Assembly (NCBI RefSeq): GCF_009727055.1
Contig: NC_052360.1
Location: 72,050,910 to 72,114,909, forward strand
Length of the DNA stretch: 64,000 nt
DNA from: Benincasa hispida
Taxonomy: Eukaryota; Streptophyta; Magnoliopsida; Cucurbitales; Cucurbitaceae
Direction: 5' to 3'
Positions 1 through 10,242 of the stretch are shown piece by piece. The notes below the pieces were generated by a model that saw nothing but the letters and a program-made list of their open reading frames with translations, searched no databases and was not told where the DNA came from. Every line of letters starts with the position of its first letter. Position 1 is the stretch's first letter. Position numbers and translations under genes: made by a program.

Positions 1-288
1 CGACAAAGCGGCGCCTCCGGGGGTATTAGGCTTGTGCTGTGTCTCAGTTGGTTAGGTAGTGTGATTTTCCTTCTTCCTTGTCAGCCAATCTCAAATACCT
101 TATTTGAAGGGAGTGGAAAGTGTTTTTTCCTTTACCAGTGGAGTAAGAAGAGATTATCCTCACTTCATGGGAAGGGTTAGGACCTGACCTGCTTTGATTT
201 TCGGACATGGTTAAAGAAACTTTTGGTAACTGCAATCTGCATTACCGAAGTCTTGACTCGAGACTATTTTGAACCCTATGCAATTCTC

Positions 289-343
289 AACCTGTTTTTC
301 CTAGGTGCTCATTTTGTATGGGCTTTTAGTTCCATGTTTCTCT
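289..343 (+). pseudogene. psaA: Plastid psaA fragment
   Basis: The plus-strand reading [13 protein letters not shown] matches a conserved transmembrane stretch near the C-terminus of the photosystem I P700 apoprotein A1. The match covers only about 15-18 codons and then diverges into unrelated sequence. It is a non-functional relic of plastid DNA, because the full protein is about 750 residues. Confidence 0.7.
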
Positions 344-1045
344 ATGGATGTGGGAGCATCAACTCCGTTCCTGTGGGCTTTTGAGGAGCGGGAGAAATTA
401 TTGGAATTCTATGAAACGTGAGCTGCTATACCGAATCCCCCGCTGGCCATCGGGGATCGAGTGGTAAGGCCATGATCCGCAGGGGAGCGTTAGAAGAAGT
501 CGTGTCCGTCCTGGACATCCGCAATGTCCTCCCACGCTTTTTTGTTCTGGATTTGTGACGGGAGGCAGGAAACTCCATCTATACCACAGCTTGAGACGAG
601 ACCCGGGAGGCACTTCTTCGACGGTCCCCGTCCGCCCGGCCTGCCGGCCCGCTCTGAAGAATTCATGGGCCGGCGACATCGTAGATGAAATACGAACAAT
701 AGCACGGGCAAACCAACGCTTTATGGCATTTCCACTATAAAAAAAATCCAATACCGCAAGAATATATAACGTACTACATAGTTCAGGAGAGAGAATCAAT
801 CTTCAGTTCAGTAGTACGCCTTTTTACGTATGGCATCGTCACTCCCTTTGGCAGCATCCACTAATTCGGAACAGAATTTGAAAGCCATATTTAGACGGAA
901 CGAACGGGGTGCTTTGGAAGAAGCGATCTGTTACCGAGCGCCATATTATTGGGAATAACGAAAGCATCTCTACGAATGAATTGGGAAAGCCAACAGAAAG
1001 ATTCGATTCTGACTTAAGACCAAACAACATTTCATTGATTCTGGT

Positions 1046-1120
1046 CATTATGTTAATAAAAAATGGCTCGGGGGGATGTTAACAAATTGGTCTACTACAG
1101 AAACGAGACTTCATAAGTTC
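1046..1120 (+). pseudogene. rps2: Plastid rps2 fragment
   Basis: Twenty-five codons read [20 protein letters not shown] followed by RLHKF. This is the highly conserved [10 protein letters not shown] segment of ribosomal protein S2 in its plastid form. The sequence on both sides is not rps2, so this is an isolated fragment of a protein normally about 236 residues long. It lies inside the organelle-like mosaic and can have no ribosomal role. Confidence 0.8.
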
Positions 1121-1306
1121 AATGGAGGACTGGTGCCAACAGTTCATCACGGAAGAAAGGACTCACTGAGCCGAGATCACTAACTAATACTAATCTAATA
1201 CTAATAGAATAGAAAAGAACTGTCTTTTCTGTATACTTTCCCCGGTTCCGTTGCTACCGCGGGCTTTACGCAATCAATCGGATCATATAGATATCCCTTC
1301 AACACA
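1121..1306. other. Plastid inverted-repeat spacer-like sequence
   Basis: No coding frame was recognised. The text around the duplicated 'actaatactaatctaatactaat' pattern and the following GC-rich stretch resembles the plastid inverted-repeat spacer near trnV and rps12, judged from memory. It stops at the run of Ns. Confidence 0.35.
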
Positions 1307-1324
1307 NNNNNNNNNNNNNNNNNN
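1307..1324. other. Assembly gap (18 N)
   Basis: Eighteen consecutive N characters lie within the organelle-like sequence, so continuity between the two sides is not guaranteed. A single further N is at position 46895. Confidence 1.
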
Positions 1325-1615
1325 AAGGACTCCACAACCCAAAGCGGCGAAAAACAAATAGAATTTGCTACAAAAACCGGCTAACGGGGGTATTCCTGCT
1401 TATGAGAACATAGTAATGGAGAAGGTAATAGCCGAAATAGGATTCGTTTTGGCTAGAGAGGGGGGTGTCGAAATAATAAAATAATTAATTATTCTTGATC
1501 CCTATTCTTGGTTTCAATTTTTCCCGGTTTACAGAACCTTTTTTCAGACAATCACTTATTCACAAACCTCGTGTGGGGCGGTTTACCCGAAAAGGTCGAA
1601 ATGATATGACTTATG
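1325..1615. other. Organelle-like sequence, unassigned
   Basis: The composition resembles the mosaic to the left. I recognise no gene or RNA. It changes abruptly near 1616 into Gypsy-type LTR sequence. Confidence 0.35.
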
Positions 1616-1990
1616 ATACGTGTGCGCCCTAGGTCTTCCGTCAAAGTTTGCAGCATTGCAACGCTTTAGGGGAGCGTTGCGACACTCCGCTACTATCTTC
1701 CAGCGTCAGGGGGGTTGCAACGGTGGCGATGATTCAAATCCAAAGCGTCACGATGCTTTGGGCAGCGTTGCGACGCTGCCCTGTTCCTGGAGCTACCGCC
1801 TTTCAGCGTTAAATGAGAGTTGGACTAAGGCTTGGGATGAGCGTTGTGACGCTGACGCAGGGAAAAATCTCCTTTTTTCAACTCAACTTGATTTCATGTG
1901 TTTAGACTCCGACTTTTATGCTCTTTTGGCTCGATTCTTTGTCTTTTCCACGTGTCAGCTCCATGGGATTGATTCTTCTACAAAATGAGA
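1616..1990 (-). repeat. Gypsy-type LTR fragment with GCGTTGCAACGC palindromes
   Basis: This piece resembles the palindrome-rich part of the LTRs at 20795-22242 and 24976-26428: repeated GCGTTGCGACGCT-like words and phrases such as 'gagcgttgtgacgctgacg'. It includes the near-perfect palindrome GGCAGCGTTGCGACGCTGCC at 1761-1780. A 122-codon plus-strand frame (1620-1988) crosses it but has no protein-like features. Strand is given by the orientation of the related element. Confidence 0.65.
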
Positions 1991-1999
1991 CAATAGAAT

Positions 2000-2300
2000 C
2001 CAAGAATTACCCAAATATAGGAAGTTAAGGCTATAAAATTAGCTCTTTTTAAGAGCTAACAAACACCCCCAACTTAAGTCTATCATATACAATAGACTTA
2101 AGGTTATATTGTATATGATACAATATTAAAACTATAGGTTATATATTATATTTGATATCATATAATTTAACACGCATACATACACACATACATACACACA
2201 CACACACACACACATATATATATTATATGGTAAGTTAGTTATTATATATATATATATTATATAATATATATATATATATATATATTAAATTTGTTATTTT
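2000..2300. repeat. AT-rich tract with (CA)n and (TA)n microsatellites
   Basis: A run of CA/CATA repeats at about 2166-2215 is followed by long TA tracts to about 2287. It appears to be the AT-rich central part of a Copia LTR of the family seen at 6274 and 34293. Confidence 0.8.
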
Positions 2301-2760
2301 AAATTAAATGAGGGAGAGAGTTATAACTCCGTCCCCCTCTTTTCTCTCCACCTACGTAAGTGGGTGGTTCTTTATTATTTTGATAATCTTTTTACCTGTG
2401 AGAGAAAAGAGACAAGAAGAAGAACATTATTTTTACAGAGAAAGGTTTTCTGAATTCCTCTCCTTTTTCTTGATCAAAAACTCTCATTCTCCTACTTTCT
2501 CTCAATCCAAATTAGTCAGAGTCCATCATTCCTGGGTTTTCTACCTGAGAATACCAAGGTCTCCAATTGGTAGTGCCCTTTTTGGTATTCGTGGTTTTCA
2601 CAGTTAAGAGGAATCATGAAGATTTTGTTCTTCAAGGGTAAGTCTTCTATTCCCTTTTTTTCTCTTCTTAGTTTCTCAAGCATGCTATATGTTTTGTTTA
2701 ATTAAATGCATGATCTGTTCTATTTCTCTATAAATTTGCATTCTGTAATTTTTTTAGAAT
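2300..2760 (+). repeat. 3' end of a Copia LTR (TGTTGGG family), truncated
   Basis: The order matches the 3' ends of the solo LTRs at 34293-36496 and 39856-41761: 'aactcc' signal, pyrimidine-rich leader, then 'caagcatgct...gcatgatctg'. The beginning of the LTR is missing. A 99-codon frame (2308-2607) is incidental to the LTR leader. Confidence 0.5.
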
Positions 2761-3120
2761 TGGGATGGTCCGAAGCGCTCCCTTCACAGGGATCCCTTAA
2801 GACTCACGTGTGTGAATGTGGAAGTGGGGGCCGCTTCCTATGGAGTTTTTAGGCAAACTCTCTAGAGCGTTCACTAAATCGAGATACATGTGTTAGGTCT
2901 TAAAGCACGGGATTTCGAACTACACCCTAATGATATTATGTGTGAGATGTCGTTAGAGATAGAGTTTAAAACCAAAGGTTACTCTAGTATATTCTGAATC
3001 ATCTACATTACGTAAAGTATCAAGTTGTAAGACACCTCTACTTATGCACAGTATTGTATAGACTGAATCTGCTTGATGAAAAATGTGTTTCTTATGTATT
3101 TAAATTTTCAAGTGAGATAT
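2760..3120. other. No recognised feature
   Basis: I see no coding frame, terminal repeat or tandem repeat in this interval. Confidence 0.5.
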
Positions 3121-3813
3121 TGTTGGTGAAAATTGAGTTTTAAAAAGTGCTTTTGAGAATCCCACATCGGTTAAGTTGGGAAGTGAATTCTCCTTCATAT
3201 ACTCTCATCTTGGACCTTGGGGTTGGGCCCCAAGAGGTACCCATATTTTTTAGAGAGTGAGGCGAGGCATGTGTGTGTGATTATTTTTTAAAAATTATTA
3301 GTATTAATTATTTAATTATTTTTTCAACGTTCCACGTGTCGCGATGAATGGTGTTCAGTCTTCCGCGTGAACATTCAGCAGCTCTACGCAATTTATGGCT
3401 CTGCACGTTCTGTGGCCGAGCATTGTTTGTGTCTTTTCCCATTGGCTCTCTGCACCAATAAAAGGCACAAGCCTTTAGCCTTTTAAATCATATCATTCAT
3501 TCCTTCATCACAAAATAATCTCTACTCTCCTCTCTCAACCCTCTTTTCAGTTTTACATTTTTCGATCGTTTTCGAGCAAATCAGACTGAATGATGTGAGT
3601 TTTCGATCAGTGATGGTGCATTTCTAGTCAAGACCTTTATTTTTTGGGCTTTTTGTTCTTGGGGATGACGTGGTAGTACCGTTAACCTTCTTGCACACTC
3701 GTAACGAGTTTTTGTTTTGCAAGTTCCACATTTTTTACGACCATCGGTTCCTGACTGTTTGCTGCTGTCGAGTTTTACCGTCGAAGGGTGGTCAATTACA
3801 ACAATAACCAACA
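3121..3813 (+). repeat. LTR-like sequence TGTTGG...CCAACA
   Basis: The stretch begins TGTTGGTGAAAATTG and ends CAATAACCAACA, the inverted ends typical of Copia-type LTRs. It contains TCCCACATCGG, a word common in plant LTRs and TRIMs, and a CAATAAAAGG TATA-like/polyadenylation-like block near 3455. No second LTR, PBS or target duplication was found. The right end touches the ATG of the VTE4-like fragment. It could instead be a promoter containing a partial LTR. Confidence 0.5.
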
Positions 3814-4252
3814 ATGAGCTTTACTACTGCAATTCAATCCATATGTCATCGTATTCCCCTTCCTCTTTCCATTCCATTTGCTTCAATGCCACAATTCTTT
3901 CTCTTGTACTCCGCCATTTCTTTTCTTCTTTCATCTACTGTCGCACCTCTCCTTTACTTTTTGCTTCAGCTAAGACGATAACAAGTGTTGCCGACTTTCA
4001 AATGGATTCCTATTGGCTTTAGAAAGGAATCGATGAGAACTCATCGATGAACTATTAGGGCTTTATGAGAGCATTTGGGGCAAACATATGCACCGTGGAT
4101 TTTACGATCCTGATTCTTTTGTTTCCCTCTCTGATCATCACTTTGCGCAAATTGGGATGATCAAGGAGACGCTTCAGTTTGGAGGCAACGAAAATGGTGG
4201 CATTGGGTGTAGGATTAGGGGAACTTCTAGGTATTTGGCGAGGAAGTTTTGA
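3814..4252 (+). pseudogene. VTE4: gamma-tocopherol methyltransferase (VTE4-like) fragment
   Basis: In an intact gene the product methylates gamma-tocopherol with S-adenosylmethionine in the plastid, the last step of alpha-tocopherol synthesis. From the ATG at 3814 a Ser/Pro/Phe-rich segment resembles a plastid transit peptide. From 4037 one frame (71 codons, TGA at 4250) reads LYESIWGKHMHRGFYDPDS, then SVSLSDHH-like and SRYLARKF, matching the family's WGxHMHHGFY and GGSSRYLARK regions around the SAM-binding motif. The glycine motif is damaged (GCRIRGTSRYL instead of GCGIGGSSRYL), frames shift between the transit region and 4037, and the sequence stops at the SRYLARK segment, about a third of the normal length. 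It sits between an LTR-like block and an inverted Copia LTR, so it is a truncated, captured or degraded copy. Confidence 0.75.
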
Positions 4253-5200
4253 AATGAGAAAGAAGAAAGAGAATCGTAGAGAGTTGTAGGCTTCTATTTA
4301 ATTTTGGCGAAATGAGAATGAGTGTTCTTTGAGAGAAGTGCATAGAATGAAGACAAAGATAAAAGGGAGATTTTTCTACAGAAAATTTCACATTCTCAAT
4401 TCTATCTACAACTCCCATTTGATAGGCTACACATATGAGAGAAGTTAGTTAGGAAAATGACTCCCCACTACTTGAAAAAATAACTCCCTATGAGTTATTT
4501 AATTTGAATTTCAAAAATTCAATTTTGATTTAATTATATTAACGAATTAATATAATTAAACCATATATTATATATTATATATTATATAATGTATACCTAT
4601 AGTTTATTATATCACATATAATATAACATATAGATTGAATTTTCTCATATAAACTATAGTTTTAATATGAATCAAATTCATATTAATTTTAACCTATAGT
4701 TCTTTTATATAAATCCTATTCATATAAATAATATTTGAATCATATTCAAATATTTATTTCTCTTATATAAACTTTATATTATAATGTATCACATACATTA
4801 TGTTAATTGTATCTCATACAATTAATTTCCTTAAATTAATTTGAACAATTCAAATTAATCCAAAATTAATTTGATTCTCATTAATCTTTATTGAGCTAAC
4901 AAGGGGACCTTATGAACCTATAGATTGAAGCTCTAATTATACGAGATGAATTAATTAAACTCCTTAATTAAATTAATCTCTATTCATTAACTATCAATCA
5001 TTCCACTAAAGACTGATAATTGCACTCTTCTCACTATAGATATATTCTTGTGTCCATTGGATATAACCAATAAATAGTGCGTTAACCCTTCTCAAATTGC
5101 TCGTAAGCATAGCTGGGTCAAAATTATCATTTTACCCTTGTAGTTACATCTAATCTTAAGTACGACTGATCCCTCTAATGAACAATTAGTCATAGTCCAA
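4253..5200 (-). repeat. Copia LTR, 3' part, inverted
   Basis: Read on the minus strand, this matches the second half of the LTR at 6274-7615, in order: 'gtcatagttggactat', 'gttcattagagggatcag', 'ggtaaaatgataattttgac', the (T)TAATTAATT stretch, and a leader ending near 4253. It is the 3' part of a reverse-oriented LTR whose 5' part appears at 7616-8068. A Copia fragment in the opposite orientation separates the two parts. Confidence 0.7.
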
Positions 5201-6142
5201 TTCCAAATGAAAGATTTTCTGACTGATGTAAAGAAATGGATAGCTGCCCAATTCCAAATGAAAGTTTTGGAAGAGTCGCAGTTTGTTATAGGAATCCAGA
5301 TTATAAGGGATCGTAAGAACAAATAGTTAGCTTTGTCTCATGCATCGTATATTGACAAAATGCTTGTCAAATATTCGATGCACAATTCCAAGAAGGGTTT
5401 ATTACCTTTTAGGCATGGAATTATATTGTCTAAGGAACAGTGTCCTAAGACTCCTCAAGAGGTTGAGGAAATAAGATGAATTCCCTATGCATCGGCTGTT
5501 GGCAGCCTTATGTATGCAATGTTATGTACTAAACCTGACATTTCCTATGCAATATGGATTATCAGTCGATATCAGTCCAATCTAGGATTAGATCACTGAA
5601 CGACAGTCAAAACGATCCTCAAGTATCTTCGGAGAACAAGATACTATATGCTCATGTATAGAGATAAGGGTTTGATCCTTACAGGATACACAGACTCTGA
5701 CTTTCAAACTGATCGGGATTCTCGGAAGTCCACATCAGGGTCAGTGTCTACTCTGAATGGAGGAGCTATAATATGGCAAAGCATCAAGCAAGGATGCATC
5801 GCAGACTCCACTATGGACGTCGAATACGTAGCTGCTTGTGAAGCTGCTAAAGAGGCTGTATGGCTTAAGAAGTTCCTTACTGATTTGGAAGTTGTTCCAA
5901 ATATATCTTTATCCATCACACTTTATTGTGATAACAATGGTGCTGTGGCAAATTCTAAGGAACCTAGGAGTCACTAAAGAGGTAAGCACATAGAGCGAAA
6001 ATATCATTTGATTCGGGAGATAGTGCATCGAGGTGACGTGATTGTCATGAAGATTGCTTTGGAGCACAACGTTACCGATCCGTTTAAAAAGGCTCTCACG
6101 GCTAAAGTGTTCGAGGGTCATCTAGAAAGTCTGGGTCTATAG
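5201..6142 (+). pseudogene. Copia pol remnant: RT C-terminus and RNase H
   Basis: The frame from about 5223 reads DVKKWIAAQFQMKVLEESQ and VGSLMYAMLCTKPDISYA (reverse-transcriptase thumb/connection). It continues with TGYTDSDFQTD, GCIADSTMDVEYVAACEAAK, LYCDNNGAVANS and KHIERKYHLIREIV (RNase H), ending ESLGL-stop at 6140-6142. The RNase H Asp, Glu and Asp positions are still readable. Stops interrupt it (TAG after DRKNK, TGA before IPYA, TGA where LDHW is expected, TAA after PRSH). Protease, integrase and most of RT are absent. It sits 130 bp upstream of an LTR in the same orientation, so it is the 3' remnant of that element. Confidence 0.9.
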
Positions 6143-6256
6143 GATATACAACATATTGTCTAGGGCAAGTGAGAGATGTTACTGGGGTATAGTGTATGCC
6201 CTAGTTTATTGTGATTTTGTACTTTATTTGTATTGTACATTAGGCTCCCTAAGCTT

Positions 6257-6273
6257 TAGGACAAGTTGGAGAT
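6257..6273 (+). other. Purine-rich tract before LTR (PPT-like)
   Basis: TTAGGACAAGTTGGAGAT immediately precedes the LTR start TGTTGGG at 6274, in the place of the polypurine tract that primes plus-strand synthesis. It is degenerate. Confidence 0.5.
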
Positions 6274-7615
6274 TGTTGGGATTGGTATCCTAAATCTCCT
6301 TGTAATCTTGTAGTTTGTAAACTTTGTATAAACATATTATTGTTAATAAAATAACACTTATTTTATAAACATATACTCAATCCAATAAACTAAGATCCTA
6401 GGTTATTTTATGTAATTTAAACAAGTATATAGAGACATACAAGTGGATATTGTTTAAATAATAACCTAAACGGTCTGTAGTAGATGGATAAGGCTGGGTA
6501 CCTTATCCTGGTGACACTACAGATATGACCTACTTTGTAAATATTACATGTGTTGTAAAGTGCTACAAATGATCTGATCCTGATCACTCATGTAGAGACA
6601 TGTGAGCGAGGATATCCTATACAACGAGTTTGTATAAGACCATACCACAAAATGATTAATCTCTTTATATAACATCGTTAATAATAGAGACTTACATTTC
6701 ACTAGGATGACCATATGTGACATGACCTGAATCCTGAATGAGTTATGAACTCCTTCTCATGAAGGCGTCCCTTTGATTTGTATGGATGAGAGTGGCCAGA
6801 TTGTCAACTCAATAAGCCTACAATTTCTGGGATTCGTCTGACTGGAGAGCTGGGAACACATCTACACGAGACGAAATTCACTCCTTCCCTGATGCAGGGG
6901 CAAGTAGATAAATTGCTCCCTTAAAGCTGATTCCTAGGCTTGAGCATAGTGGCCACACCCTCTCCTAGCCTGAGAGGGACTTGGTCATAGTTGGACTATG
7001 ACTTGTTGTTTATTAGAGGGATCAGTGGTACTTAAGGAGTTAGATGTAGCTATAGGGACAAAATGGTAATTTTGGCCCAACTATACTTATGAGCAATTTG
7101 TGAAGGGTCATCGCACTGTTAATTGGTTATATCTAAAGGACACAGAAATTTATCTGTAGTGTGAAGAGTGCAGCTGTCGATCTTTAGTATAATGACCGAC
7201 AGTTAACAGATGTTGGATAATTTAATTAAATAGTTTAATTAATTCTCCAAGTACCGTTGGAGCTTCAATCTACAGGTTCATAAGGTCCCATCTGTAGCTC
7301 AACAGGGATTTAATTGAGAATTATTTTTAGATTAATTTGAAGTGTTCAAATTAATTGAGGGAATTAATTATATATGATATAATTAAATTAAATTAATTAT
7401 ATATGTGATATAATTAATATAATGTATTTGATACATTATAATATAAGGTAACATGAGAGGAATTTGAATATGATTCAAATACTAATTGTATGAATGAGAT
7501 TCATGTAATTAAATTTAATATAAATATGATTTATATTAAATACCATAAATAAGTTGAGAGGAATTAAATATTTGGATATGATCCAAATATCAATTATATC
7601 AATGAGATTCATATG
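6274..7615 (+). repeat. Copia 3' LTR, truncated at its 3' end
   Basis: Begins TGTTGGGATTGGTATCC right after the pol remnant and PPT-like tract. It shares its whole order of blocks with the solo LTRs at 34293, 39856, 41987 and 61165 ('caataaactaagatcc', 'gagacatacaagtggat', 'gtttgtataagacc', 'cattagagggatcag'). The pyrimidine-rich 3' end present in the other copies is missing. It is cut at an 'atatg' shared with the inverted LTR that follows. Confidence 0.8.
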
Positions 7616-8068
7616 GTCATCCTAGTAAAATGCAAGTCTCTTTTAAGTAACGGTGTTATAAAGGGAGACTCAACATTTCATGGTGATGTCTTATACAAAC
7701 TCTTTGTATAGGATACCTCCGTTCACATGACTCCATATGAATGATCTAGATTAGATTGTTTGTAACATTTTACAAAAAGTGTAACAATTACAAAACGGGT
7801 TGTATCCGTAGTTGCACCATGATAAGTTACCCAGCCTTATCCATCTATAATAGACCGTTTAGATTATTACTTTAACATGATCTACCTATATGTCACCACA
7901 TACATGTTTAAGCTACATCGAATAGCTTTGGATCTTAGTTTATTGGTTTCGAGTTGATGCAATTAAATGTCAAATAAAATAACACCTATTTTATTAAATA
8001 AATAATCTATTTGTACAAATAAAAATTACAAACTACAAGACTACAAGATTTACGACATCAACCCCACA
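7616..8068 (-). repeat. Copia LTR, 5' part, inverted
   Basis: The reverse complement begins near TGTGGGG at 8068 and matches the first ~450 bp of the LTR at 6274, including 'agatccaaagc', 'gtagatcatgtt', 'ggataaggctggg' and the 'actaggatgacc' block. With 6274-6720 it forms a long inverted repeat. With 4253-5200 it makes up most of one reverse-oriented LTR. Confidence 0.8.
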
Positions 8069-8535
8069 AAACTAACATTATATAAAAATTTTGGCTCAAA
8101 ATTATTTATCGCTTCAGGTGAATTTTCTAGCTTTTGAAGGTGTAGTGTGAAAGCCTCTTGAATCTTCTTTACCTTGCTTCTTGTAATTGCTCCCTCAAGT
8201 ACATGCAATGGTTCAATGATTGAATTCACATTACTCAATGACTGAAAGTGTCACTTTAGAAACTTTAGGGACTAAATAGACATCAACCTCAAACCTCAGA
8301 ACCAAAAGTGTATTTTTTCCTGAAAAATAATAAGAATGTTTTATTAATGAAGAGCTGTTTGTGAGTATGAGGAGTCGTACACTATGACAGTCCACTTTCA
8401 ATCAACCCACCAAAATAGTGGGCTTCATCCATACTTTAATGACCCAATTTAGTTCTTGGCTCAAAATAAAATGCCCAATAATTTTCCATTTTTTCTTTTA
8501 TTTTTTTTAATTGCAATAGCTGACTAAATTTCTTA
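8069..8535. other. No gene recognised
   Basis: Mostly AT-rich. 'aaactttagggactaaatag' at about 8259 resembles the 'agggaccaaaat' words of the long-TIR repeats near 39.5 and 44 kb. Nothing else is recognisable. Confidence 0.4.
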
Positions 8536-8689
8536 TGGGGTGTTTGGCTCACCAGTCACTAACATGAGTTGAGTTGATAGAAATTACCAACTTAATATTT
8601 AGCCCACCAAGTTTAAATATTGGTGAAGCTGAATTGGTTATTTTAACCAACCCAACACAACTCTCCCTTCCTCTAATGTTTACAATGAT

Positions 8690-9090
8690 TCACACCTCAG
8701 CCCCCACCAGCAACTACCATTTTTACACTTCGACAACATACTCTAGAGACCAACTTTAATGACCATCTTCGTGTGGCCAGCTCCAAAAATCAACTTCGAT
8801 CTCTAGCAACCACATTTGTGTAGCTAACTTTAGTGATCAACTCCAAGCTCTGGCAAATACCTCTAACAATAACTCCATCGATACTAACTTTGATGACAAT
8901 CACTTCTGACTACCAACACAAACATTCACTTCAAGTGACCAAATTCGACAAGTACCACCTCTAATGATCAATTCTGACAATGACCACTTATGGCGGCTAA
9001 CTCAAACGATTACCTCAGGTGACTAACTCCAACCACCGACTCTGTCGTTAATCTCCAATGAATAACTCTAATGACTAACTCGATCAATCA
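8690..9090. repeat. Degenerate minisatellite (gac/aactc units)
   Basis: Loosely repeated 'gaccaactttaatgacca' / 'aactccaa..gac' words recur about every 25-35 bp with heavy C-to-T-like decay. There is no coding frame. Confidence 0.5.
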
Positions 9091-9235
9091 TATGCTTAAA
9101 AAAAACACGACTAACAAAAAAAATCCTAAACCATAAACCAAAAGTGTTTTTAAATACAAATTTGAAATTATTAATTTATAATGTTTAATAGTTTTCTCTT
9201 ATAGTAATTAAAGGATTGTTTGAGGATGATTATGT

Positions 9236-9908
9236 CATACTTATAGACCTATTGGTTACAACATCCAGAAGACCAATTGCTTCTTTATAGTCCCACCACA
9301 GTCTTGGAAAAGATATTGTCTACGTCTACTTGGTATGATTGATTAGCTTGACTATCTTAATGAACAATTTTTTTTGTATACATAAAACTGGCTCATTGTT
9401 GGCTATGTTTATATATATATATATTTTTTTTTTGTGAATATGTAAATAGCCCCATAATGACAACCTAGTTTATGTGTATGTTCAATCCATACGTTAAATG
9501 ACAGTTAAAGTATGTTATGGAGTAGTTGATTATTAAATGCTAGTACTTTGTCTATATTAAGTACTATCATTTAATAATCAACTATTTCCAGAAGACCAAC
9601 TTGTTACGAACATCCAGAAGACCAATTGCTTTTTTATAGTCTCACCACAATCTAGGAAAAGATATTGTTTTCGTCTACTTAGTATGATGGATTAGCTTGA
9701 CTATCTTAATGAACAATATATTTTTTTTTGTATGCATGAAACTGAATCATTGTTGGCCATGTTTATATTTTTTTGTGAACATGTAAATAGGCCCCTGATG
9801 ACAACCTAGTTTTTGTGCATGTTCAACTCATACGTTGCATGACAATTAAAGTATGTTGTGGAATAGTTGATTATTAAATGATAGTACTTTGTCTATATCA
9901 AGTGGAAT
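9236..9908. repeat. Direct duplication, two ~330-bp copies
   Basis: Copy 1 (about 9240-9560) and copy 2 (about 9605-9908) share long stretches such as 'catccagaagaccaattgct', 'gattagcttgactatcttaa' and 'gttgattattaaatg.tag'. They are separated by the right arm of the hairpin at 9523-9584. Confidence 0.8.
9523..9584. repeat. 26-bp stem hairpin
   Basis: The 26-nt arms at 9523-9548 and 9559-9584 are reverse complements with one mismatch (C9540 against T9567), around a 10-nt loop. The second copy of the surrounding duplication (about 9863-9890) has only the left arm. Confidence 0.9.
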
Positions 9909-10242
9909 AGTTACATATAAGAAATAGTAGAATAATATATTTTTATTCATCAAGCTTATGTCTCGAATGAATGTTAAAAATTTGAGAAAATATGTGTGTA
10001 GTTAAATGGTGGAACAAAAGGTTAAAAAAAACGAAACAAATAAAATAAAAGAACATAAAAGAAACAACCCATAAAAATGAATACTTTTTTAGAAACTGCA
10101 TATGATACTCAAAATTCAACCTAACTCAGGTTTACTCTACACTCCAAACACACACAATTATTACAAATATTGATAATTATTATTCACAAAAAGTTATTAC
10201 CAACTCAACCCAATCCAATCCTACGTGCCAAATGCACCTTTA

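Larger units (their letters stand above)
1..1306. other. Organelle-derived DNA mosaic
   Basis: This stretch is less AT-rich than the rest of the window and joins short pieces that are not neighbours in a plastid genome: a psaA fragment, a GC-rich piece (about 480-700) that I cannot assign, and an rps2 fragment. Such shuffling is typical of plastid DNA passed through the mitochondrial genome, or of nuclear insertions of organelle DNA. The open frames here (for example a 133-codon minus-strand frame at 398-799) have no recognisable domain. Organellar origin is well supported for the psaA and rps2 pieces and inferred for the rest. Confidence 0.6.
8536..10239. mobile_element. Tourist/Harbinger-like TIR element, non-autonomous
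   Basis: The left end TGGGGTGTTTGGC and the right end GCCAAATGCACCT are inverted repeats (10 of 13 positions pair). Both sides have TTA (8533-8535 and 10240-10242), the 3-bp target typical of PIF/Harbinger and Tourist elements. Sub-terminal 'gagttgagttg' and 'caactcaaccc' extend the symmetry. No transposase frame is present. The interior holds a degenerate minisatellite, a direct duplication and a strong hairpin. Confidence 0.55.

Noticed and set aside
398..799. 133-codon minus-strand frame in the organelle-like region
   Set aside because: No recognisable plastid or mitochondrial protein. It overlaps other frames in a GC-rich segment and crosses mosaic joins.
1620..1988. 122-codon plus-strand frame
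   Set aside because: It lies in a palindrome-rich LTR fragment. Codon content follows the repeat words rather than a protein.
2308..2607. Possible small secreted protein (hydrophobic N-terminus)
   Set aside because: The sequence corresponds to the leader part of the Copia LTR family seen elsewhere in the window.
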